Position numbers and translations under genes: made by a program. From AWTP1-13 sp036280295 (lineage in GTDB: Bacteria; Pseudomonadota; Alphaproteobacteria; Rhizobiales; Hyphomicrobiaceae): DNA of 26,485 nucleotides. The notes beneath the pieces are model-generated. The model was not told the DNA's origin. It did not search any database and saw nothing but the letters and a program-made list of their open reading frames with translations. The stretch's first letter is position 1, and the number at the start of each line of letters is the position of its first letter. Positions 21,661 through 26,485 of this stretch are shown piece after piece. The stretch spans positions 1 through 26,485 of the forward strand of contig DASURA010000393.1 in NCBI GenBank assembly GCA_036280295.1. The letters are read 5' to 3'.

Positions 21661-23220
21661 TTGCAATATCTGTTCGATGACTGTGTGCTGGACACGGATC
21701 GTCGCGAGTTGCGCCGAGGGTCCGAGGTTGTCGAGGTCGCGCCACAGGTGTTCGACCTGCTCGTTCACTTGATTCGCCAGCGTGACCGGGTCGTCAGCAA
21801 GGACGAGTTCTTCGCCTCGGTTTGGCAGGGGCGTATCGTCTCCGAGTCTGCGTTCTTCAACCGGGTCAACGCGGCCCGTAGCGCGATCGGTGACAGCGGC
21901 GATCGGCAGCAATTGATCAAAACCTTGCCGCGCAAGGGCCTCCGTTTCATCGGCGCCGTGCGCGAGGAAACCCTTGCCAGGGAGCCCGCAACCGGCACTG
22001 CTGAGCCGTCTCGGCCCCACCTTCCGCTTCCCCAAAGACCGTCGATCGCCGTCCTGCCCTTCACGAACCTGTGCGGCGATCCGGAGCAGGACTACTTCGC
22101 CGATGGTATTTCCGAGGATCTGACGACCAGCCTGTCCCGCATCCGCTGGCTATTCGTAATCGCGCGCAACTCGACGTTCGCCTACAAGCACCGTGCGATC
22201 GACGTGAGGCAGATCGCTCGCGAGCTCGGGGTTCGCTATGTGCTGGAGGGTAGCGTTCGTCGGGCGGGCAAGCGGCTGCGCATCAGTGCGCAACTCATCG
22301 ACGCCTTGACCTGCGGTCATCACTGGGCGGAAAAGTACGATCGGGAGCTCGGTGACATCTTCGCTGTGCAGGACGAGATCATCCAGAGCGTCGCTGCCGC
22401 CATCGAGCCGCATTTGCTGGCCGCCGAGGGCATTCGCGCACAGTCACGGTCGCCCGACGATCTCGGCGCCTGGGAGCTCGTGGCTCGCGCGCAAACGCAC
22501 GTCTGGCGCTTGACCAATGCGGACTACGAGGCCGCCATCGGCATTCTTGAGCGTGCGACCTCTGGCCATCCGGACTACGCGCCGGCGCGCAGCCTGCTTG
22601 GGTTTGCACTGGTCTTTGCCGCCCACATGGGTTGGATCGATCGCGAGGAGGGGCTCCGCAAGGGCGAGCACCATGCGGCGAGCGCCGTCATGCTCGATGA
22701 TCGCGATTCCTGGGGCCATATCGCGCTCGGCTATGTGGCCTTCATGGAGCGACGCACCGCCGAGGCGATCGCGGCGTTCCGTCAGGCGGTGGCCATCAAT
22801 CCCAACTCGACCGCCGCCCATTGCCACCTGAGCCATGGGCTGGCCTTTGCCGGGCACGACCGCGAGGCAATTGAGCATGCGCAAGAGGCGATCAGGCTCA
22901 GTCCCTTGGACCCCCTGATGGCATTGTTCCTTGGGTCGATCGCCGTGGCCCATTTCGCGGCCGGACGATATGGCGAAGCCCTGCACTACACCACCGAGGC
23001 GGCGCGGCTGCGCCCCGGCTTTCAGGGCGCGCAGCGCATGCGCTGTGCGTGCCTGGCGCTTTGCGGGCGCACCGCAGAGGCCCGCGCCCACCTGACGGTC
23101 GTACGGCGCCAGCAGCCCCAATTGTCGCTCGGCTGGATCAGAACCAGCGTTCCCTATCAGACACCCGACATAATGGAGCGCTTCCTGGACGGCATGCGGA
23201 AAGCCGGGCTCGAGGGCTAA
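21661..23220 (+). CDS. Winged-helix (OmpR/CadC-type) and TPR-repeat regulator with TolB-like domain
   Basis: The 519-residue protein has an N-terminal winged-helix DNA-binding domain (residues 1-97: VFDLLVHLIRQRDRVVSKDEF and LIKTLPRKGLRFIG), a short linker, a TolB-like domain (RPSIAVLPFTNLCGDPEQDYF, VIARNSTFAYK, VRYVLEGSVRRAGKRLRISAQLID) and then about six TPR units from residue 285, such as AIAAFRQAVAINPNSTAAHC and AIEHAQEAIRLSPLDPLMAL. Unlike CadC there is no transmembrane helix between the DNA-binding part and the rest, so it is cytoplasmic. The start is TTG, with no strong ribosome binding site. Many Rhizobiales genomes carry several copies of such proteins of unknown signal. It may regulate the divergent cupin gene. 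Confidence 0.88.
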   Translation: MQYLFDDCVLDTDRRELRRGSEVVEVAPQVFDLLVHLIRQRDRVVSKDEFFASVWQGRIVSESAFFNRVNAARSAIGDSGDRQQLIKTLPRKGLRFIGAVREETLAREPATGTAEPSRPHLPLPQRPSIAVLPFTNLCGDPEQDYFADGISEDLTTSLSRIRWLFVIARNSTFAYKHRAIDVRQIARELGVRYVLEGSVRRAGKRLRISAQLIDALTCGHHWAEKYDRELGDIFAVQDEIIQSVAAAIEPHLLAAEGIRAQSRSPDDLGAWELVARAQTHVWRLTNADYEAAIGILERATSGHPDYAPARSLLGFALVFAAHMGWIDREEGLRKGEHHAASAVMLDDRDSWGHIALGYVAFMERRTAEAIAAFRQAVAINPNSTAAHCHLSHGLAFAGHDREAIEHAQEAIRLSPLDPLMALFLGSIAVAHFAAGRYGEALHYTTEAARLRPGFQGAQRMRCACLALCGRTAEARAHLTVVRRQQPQLSLGWIRTSVPYQTPDIMERFLDGMRKAGLEG

Positions 23221-23541
23221 CAGACCTGAACGACGAACCGCGCTGGCGGCCCTATACGTCTTTTGAAGCGGTGTGTGACTCTGCGGAGGCGGCCGAGCTG
23301 ACCGCCCGGGCGGCAATCGGGGTAGCTGGTTTGATGGATTGATTCAGGAACAAGCCGGTTTGCAGCCACGGGCCGTCAGCCACCGGCCCATGCCCTCCCG
23401 CCATGAGACTTGAGCTCGGAAATATCGGGACGGCGCCGGAAAACCATGCCGGTGGGACTGACGGGCATGGTGTCTTCACTGCCCGCGCCAGACTCGGCTT
23501 GACGAAGCCATATCTGTACGGTTATGGATTGACCAATAGCT
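23221..23541. other. Intergenic stretch without a recognised gene
   Basis: Open frames here have no recognised domain. Near the end, the repeated words GGTTATGG at about 23519 and 23546 precede the ArsR gene and could belong to its promoter or operator; this is only a suggestion. Confidence 0.4.
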
Positions 23542-23559
23542 GTGGGGTTATGGGTTCCG

Positions 23560-23883
23560 ATGTCGAACGCCCATGATGTGCTCTTCAAAACGCTCGCCGA
23601 CCCGACCCGGCGGGCCATCTTCGAGCGGTTGTGCCGGGAGGGAGAACTGACGGTCGGGGCGCTGACAGCGGGCTCCCGTGTCTCGCAGCCGGCGATTTCA
23701 AAGCACCTTGCGGTGTTGAAGATGGCCGGACTGGTGCGCGACCGCCATGAAGGACGGCAGACGCACTACTGCGCACAGCTTGCCGCCTTGGCCCCGCTCA
23801 TCGACTGGACCGGCCAGATGGCCGGCTTCTGGGAGAGGCGGTTCGACGACCTTGAGGATCTGCTGAAAAGGATGGACCAATGA
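23560..23883 (+). CDS. ArsR-family regulator (SRPBCC-linked type)
   Basis: The 107-residue protein has the winged helix of the ArsR family: MSNAHDVLFKTLADPTRRAIFERLCREGELTV, the recognition helix VSQPAISKHLAVLKMAGLV and the wing DRHEGRQTHYCAQL. It lacks the metal-binding motif of true arsenic sensors. Regulators of this kind, found directly before an SRPBCC protein, probably control their own operon in response to an unknown ligand. ATG at 23560 is preferred over the in-frame GTG at 23542 because the fold begins at once. It overlaps the next gene by ATGA. Confidence 0.9.
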   Translation: MSNAHDVLFKTLADPTRRAIFERLCREGELTVGALTAGSRVSQPAISKHLAVLKMAGLVRDRHEGRQTHYCAQLAALAPLIDWTGQMAGFWERRFDDLEDLLKRMDQ

Positions 23884-24311
23884 ATGAAACATCGGCCGAA
23901 ACGCGCTCCGTCGTCGTCGAGCGCGAGCTGCCACATCCGCCCGAGAAGCTCTGGCGGGCACTCACCCAGCCGCACCTGATCGAGGAGTGGCTCATGAAGA
24001 ACGATTTCCGGCCGGTTGTAGGCCACCGTTTCAATCTTCGTGGCGATTGGGGCGGCGTGCTGGACTGCGAGGTGCTCGCCGTCGAGCCGCACAGTACTCT
24101 GTCGTACACCTGGAACTTTGCGCATGCCGATGCGGCCTACAATCTGCGCAGTGTGGTGACCTTTACGCTCACGCCGACCCGCACGGGCACCCACCTGCGC
24201 GTGGAGCAGTCGGGCTTCCGGCCGGATCAGCCGCAGGCCTACGGAGGCGCCAGACACGGGTGGCAGCAGTTCCTCGCCAACCTGGAGCAGGTGCTGGCGC
24301 GGACGGACTGA
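23880..24311 (+). CDS. SRPBCC/AHSA1-domain protein
   Basis: The 143-residue product matches the activator-of-Hsp90-ATPase-like (AHSA1) domain of the SRPBCC superfamily: VERELPHPPEKLWRALTQPHLIEEWL, then the VGHRFNLRGDWGGVLDCEVL strands, TLSYTWNF and THLRVEQSGF, and a long C-terminal helix (GWQQFLANLEQVLAR). The fold makes a hydrophobic cavity for a small ligand. In bacteria this pair of ArsR regulator and AHSA1 protein is common but of unknown ligand. The ATG overlaps the ArsR stop, so expression is coupled. Confidence 0.9.
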   Translation: MNETSAETRSVVVERELPHPPEKLWRALTQPHLIEEWLMKNDFRPVVGHRFNLRGDWGGVLDCEVLAVEPHSTLSYTWNFAHADAAYNLRSVVTFTLTPTRTGTHLRVEQSGFRPDQPQAYGGARHGWQQFLANLEQVLARTD

Positions 24312-24399
24312 ACTGAGTCTACAACCTGCAAGGAAGATCAGTGTGGCGCGGGCCCGCCCTGGGCCCGCACGCGCGCGCCCTCAGAGGAAGGAGGTGCAA

Positions 24400-24627
24400 T
24401 TGAGCTGGAACGCCTGGATTCGGCAGCTCCACCGCTGGCTGTCTATTGCCTTTACGGTGGCCGTCATCGCCAACTTCGTCGCCCTGGGGTTGGGGGAGCA
24501 GCCTGTTTGGGTGGTCTACTCACCCTTGCTCCCGCTCTTCCTGCTGCTGGGCACCGGCCTCTACATGTTCGTGCTGCCGTATGGCGCCAAGTGGCGCAGC
24601 AGACGTCGCATCATCGGGGAGGAGTGA
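24400..24627 (+). CDS. Small two-helix membrane protein of the ArsR-SRPBCC operon
   Basis: The 75-residue product begins at TTG 24400, which follows a near-perfect AAGGAGGTG; a longer frame from 24343 has a leader that looks non-coding. Two hydrophobic segments are seen: LSIAFTVAVIANFVALGL and VVYSPLLPLFLLLGTGLYMFVLPY, ending in a basic tail (KWRSRRRIIGEE) that should be cytoplasmic. I know no function. Similar small proteins follow SRPBCC genes in other alphaproteobacteria, so they probably work together. The gap after the SRPBCC gene is 88 bases. Confidence 0.75.
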   Translation: MSWNAWIRQLHRWLSIAFTVAVIANFVALGLGEQPVWVVYSPLLPLFLLLGTGLYMFVLPYGAKWRSRRRIIGEE

Positions 24628-24647
24628 GCGCCGATCCTTGGCGGGTG

Positions 24648-24673
24648 TCGAGCGTCAGCGCAGACCCAACGCA
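24648..24673 (+). repeat. Half-copy of the soxY-soxZ palindromic element
   Basis: 24 of 26 bases match positions 7962-7987 (TCGAGCGTCAGCG[A/C]AGACCCAAC[A/G]CA). The other half-element is missing, so this is a truncated or ancestral single unit. Confidence 0.7.
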
Positions 24674-24712
24674 GGGGATTGGAGAATGGCGTCGGGCCTG
24701 CGCCTGACGGGC

Positions 24713-24778
24713 CTACAGGGGCTTGATCGCGACCTTGCGGAACTTCATGACGCCGGCGCCCGCGGAGCGCCGGCCAAT
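24713..24778 (-). pseudogene. Possible C-terminal relic of a DUF1080-type domain
   Basis: The minus-strand frame ending at 24713 reads GAGVMKFRKVAIKPL before a stop. The sequence (V/I)-x-F-R-x-(V/I)-x-I-(K/R)-P-L is the usual ending of DUF1080 concanavalin-like domains. Only about 15 residues are supported, so the assignment is weak. Confidence 0.25.
24752..24774 (-). terminator. Strong GC hairpin after the DUF1285 gene
   Basis: GCCGGCGC (24752-24759) pairs perfectly with GCGCCGGC (24767-24774) around a 7-base loop, 4 bases after the DUF1285 stop. No T-run follows, so it may be only a stabilising or partial terminator. Confidence 0.4.
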
Positions 24779-25359
24779 CACGGAGCGGGGCGGGAGCCCT
24801 CCTCAATCGGAAAGAACGCACCATCGCTCCACACGCCGGGCTGCCCCGCGTCGCCCTCGACGGCAAGCTCCGCCAGGTCGTAGGTGAGGGCACGCGTGAC
24901 GAGGGCCTCGAGGCGGCCGCGTACCAGCAGGAACGGCTTGAGCCCGCCGCTGCCGGCCTCGGCGGCGAAACGCAGGCGATGCTCCGGACCCGCCGTGACG
25001 ATATCGTCGACGTTGGTGCGGAAGATGAGGGTCTGCGCGTCGCCAGAGCCCTGCACTTCCATCTCGACTGCCAGGAACGGCGCGTCGTCGACCGCCACGT
25101 CCACCTTCTCGGCCGGCGTCACCAGGTAGTGCCGGCCGTCGGCGTCCTTGCGCAGCACGCCGGCGAACAGCTTGACGAGCGCCGGCCGGTTGATCGGGCT
25201 GTCGCGGTAGAGCCAGGTGCCATCCGCCCGGATGCGCAGCCCGATGTCGCCGCAGTACGGCGGGTTCCATCTCTCGACAGGCGCCGGCCCCTTGCCGGCC
25301 TGCGCCCTGACCAGGGCCTCCAGCCCGCCGATGCGGTTGGTGGTGGCGTCGGAGGGCAT
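24778..25359 (-). CDS. DUF1285-domain protein
   Basis: The 193-residue cytoplasmic protein has the DUF1285 pattern: PPYCGDIGLRIRADGTWLYRDSPINRPALVKLFAGVLRKD, then YLVTPAEKVDVAVDDAPFLAVEM and a C-terminal conserved region (GLKPFLLVRGRLEALVTRAL). The family is widespread in proteobacteria and its structure has been solved for other members, but its role is unknown. A strong GC hairpin lies just after the stop. The next gene upstream on the same strand is the ParE-type toxin, 2 bases before its start, so the three genes may share a transcript. Confidence 0.88.
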   Translation of the reverse strand: MPSDATTNRIGGLEALVRAQAGKGPAPVERWNPPYCGDIGLRIRADGTWLYRDSPINRPALVKLFAGVLRKDADGRHYLVTPAEKVDVAVDDAPFLAVEMEVQGSGDAQTLIFRTNVDDIVTAGPEHRLRFAAEAGSGGLKPFLLVRGRLEALVTRALTYDLAELAVEGDAGQPGVWSDGAFFPIEEGSRPAP

Positions 25360-25361
25360 GT

Positions 25362-25673
25362 CTACGTTTTGAGCAGAGCCTGCGTGATATTGCGCCGACC
25401 ATGGAAGACGCAGAGCACATGAACGAGCTTGGAAGCCCGCACGTGCTCGTAGATGACGATATACGGTCGAACAGCGACTATTCGGGTGTGTGCCCCAAGC
25501 GCAGCTCGCGGCGCACCGCTACCGGGGAAATCCTGCAGGCCGTCGATAGCGGCCCACAGCTTGCGGTCCCACTTGTCGGCGGTCGGCAGTCCCGCGACAG
25601 CCACCAGGTGCGCAACAATGCTCAGAAGATCATCCCTGGCCTCCGGCGAGAGGATGACTTCTGCCATCGTCAT
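25362..25673 (-). CDS. ParE/RelE-family toxin of a type II toxin-antitoxin pair
   Basis: The 103-residue product follows the ParE pattern: VILSPEARDDLLSIVAHLVAVAG, DKWDRKLWAAIDGLQDFPGSG, and the C-terminal VRPYIVIYEHVRASKLVHVLCVFHGRRN, including the conserved arginine-rich strand. ParE toxins poison DNA gyrase, whereas RelE types cut mRNA; the sequence fits ParE better. Its ATG overlaps the antitoxin stop by 4 bases, the usual arrangement with the antitoxin first. Confidence 0.88.
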   Translation of the reverse strand: MTMAEVILSPEARDDLLSIVAHLVAVAGLPTADKWDRKLWAAIDGLQDFPGSGAPRAALGAHTRIVAVRPYIVIYEHVRASKLVHVLCVFHGRRNITQALLKT

Positions 25674-25921
25674 CGCCCGCCGATTGACCTCAGATACTTA
25701 TCGATCTCTGCTCTGACCGAGTCGGCCGAAACACCTTCCCCTCGTGCCAGAGAGGCTCGAGCTTCATCCACGAGAGGCTTTGCCCAGGCAAGATCGTCTG
25801 AATCGTCGGCCATCAGCTCGGCAACGGCAAGACGAACGGCCTCCTCAACAGAGGCGAACTGGCCGCCCGCGACCTGCTGCTCCAGCCACTTCAGCTGCTC
25901 TGGTGCGAGGGTGATTGTCAT
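25670..25921 (-). CDS. RHH/CopG-like antitoxin of the type II pair
   Basis: The 83-residue product begins with a ribbon-helix-helix-like element (MTITLAPEQLKWLEQQVAGGQFASVEEAVRLAVAELM), which should bind DNA as a dimer, and ends with a charged arm (VRAEIDKYLRSIGGR) that wraps around the toxin. This two-part layout matches the ParD type. It precedes the toxin with a 4-base overlap. An inverted repeat at 25916-25938 covers its start codon, as expected for a self-regulating pair. Confidence 0.87.
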   Translation of the reverse strand: MTITLAPEQLKWLEQQVAGGQFASVEEAVRLAVAELMADDSDDLAWAKPLVDEARASLARGEGVSADSVRAEIDKYLRSIGGR

Positions 25922-25938
25922 AGCAAAATTCTATCACA
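25916..25938. promoter_or_regulatory. Inverted repeat over the antitoxin start, candidate operator
   Basis: TGTCATAG and CTATCACA flank a 7-base centre, pairing in 7 of 8 positions. The AT-rich repeat spans the antitoxin ATG. On the minus strand it includes TAGAAT, which may also be the -10 box. Confidence 0.5.
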
Positions 25939-25959
25939 GTCACCCGCGGAGGCAATGCC

Positions 25960-26485
25960 TCACCCCGGAAACTTCACCAGCGGCGCCACCCCTTTCGCAT
26001 CGGCCGGCGCCGGCGTCCGCGCGACGTTCATGGTCATGGCCAGCAGGCTGTAGTAGCCGCAGATACCGGTGAGGTCGACGATCCCCCGCGCACCGAACAG
26101 CTTCAGTGCGCGCGCGTAGGTGCCGTCACTGACACCCTTGCGGTGGTGCAGCTCGGTGGCGAAGTCATGGGCCGCCGCCTCGTCCTCGGACATCTCCGTT
26201 GGGCGGCGACCCTCGGCAATGGCATCAATGATCGCTTGCGCCAGCCCTGCCTTGAGTGCATGGGGCACGTGGTGTGCCCACTCGAACGGCTGGGTCCACT
26301 CGCGGGCGGTGATCAGGATGACCATCTCGCTCACCCGCTGGGGCAGCACGTTGCGAAACCGCAGGTAGTCGCCCATCGCCTTGGCGCGCAGCATCACCTC
26401 GGGCGAGCGCAGCATCACCGCGAACGGCCCGTGCACGGCATAGCCGCGTCCGGCCCGGAACGCCTCGGCGGCTTGGCGCTGCTCC
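25960..26485 (-). CDS. Carboxymuconolactone decarboxylase/AhpD-like protein, partial (5' end outside window)
   Basis: The minus-strand frame is open to the right edge, and its N-terminal part is outside the window. The visible product reads EQRQAAEAFRAGRGYAVHGP, then FAVMLRSPEVMLRAKAMGDYL and the helix SEMVILITAREWTQPFEWAHHVPHALKAGL, which is the CMD family core. AhpD-type redox cysteines (CxxC) are absent, so peroxidase activity is not expected. Family members include decarboxylases of aromatic breakdown, but the catalytic role cannot be fixed here. Its stop lies 22 bases before the antitoxin operator. Confidence 0.8.
   Translation of the reverse strand, partial: EQRQAAEAFRAGRGYAVHGPFAVMLRSPEVMLRAKAMGDYLRFRNVLPQRVSEMVILITAREWTQPFEWAHHVPHALKAGLAQAIIDAIAEGRRPTEMSEDEAAAHDFATELHHRKGVSDGTYARALKLFGARGIVDLTGICGYYSLLAMTMNVARTPAPADAKGVAPLVKFPG

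Overview
The window is about 65% GC, dense with genes and uses alphaproteobacterial-style genes and repeats. A soxSRT block (soxS, soxR, soxT), an elongator tRNA-Met, a DUF1285 protein, an Agrobacterium-type uronate dehydrogenase and an alphaproteobacterial ComEC all point to an alphaproteobacterium, probably Hyphomicrobiales or a relative. The species cannot be named from the sequence alone.

Layout. 1-252 (-) is the start of a family 25 glycosyltransferase that runs off the left edge. 526-1566 (+) is a family 2 glycosyltransferase and 1699-1775 is tRNA-Met(CAT). 1776-2325 has no recognisable gene. 2326-12204 is a thiosulfate-oxidation (Sox) locus in two divergent arms: soxY-soxZ-soxB-soxC-soxD-(soxE relic)-soxF on the minus strand, and soxA-soxX-soxS-soxR-soxT on the plus strand. 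12205-12887 is a scar with a DUF411-like remnant and the N-terminal piece of a tyrosine recombinase. Then follow comEC (-), a REP-like repeat zone, a [3Fe-4S] ferredoxin-cytochrome P450 operon (-), an outer-membrane-type secreted protein (-), a membrane DnaJ-domain protein (-), uronate dehydrogenase (+), a small secreted protein with an internal duplication (-), a secreted cupin (-), a winged-helix/TPR regulator (+), an ArsR-SRPBCC pair with a small membrane protein (+), DUF1285 (-), a ParE/RHH toxin-antitoxin pair (-) and a partial carboxymuconolactone decarboxylase-like gene (-).

How the genes work together. SoxXA, SoxYZ, SoxB and SoxCD form the periplasmic thiosulfate-oxidising system. SoxS probably reduces Sox proteins, SoxT is a probable sulfur-compound transporter, and SoxR is an ArsR-family repressor with the two cysteines expected of a persulfide sensor. 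A shared 22-bp operator-like sequence lies in the soxY/soxA divergent promoter and again between soxZ and soxB, so SoxR probably controls both places. The flavocytochrome c sulfide dehydrogenase module at the end of the minus arm looks decayed: soxE is reduced to a C-terminal relic and soxF carries a one-base frameshift.

The most interesting second-look items are the paired SoxR operator candidates, the possible island boundaries (tRNA-Met 3' end and a degenerate copy next to an integrase relic), the decaying FCSD module, a 93-bp palindromic element inserted between soxY and soxZ, and a perfect 16-bp palindrome before the ferredoxin-P450 operon. I found no clearly new system; the main block is a known pathway with unusual regulatory and evolutionary detail.
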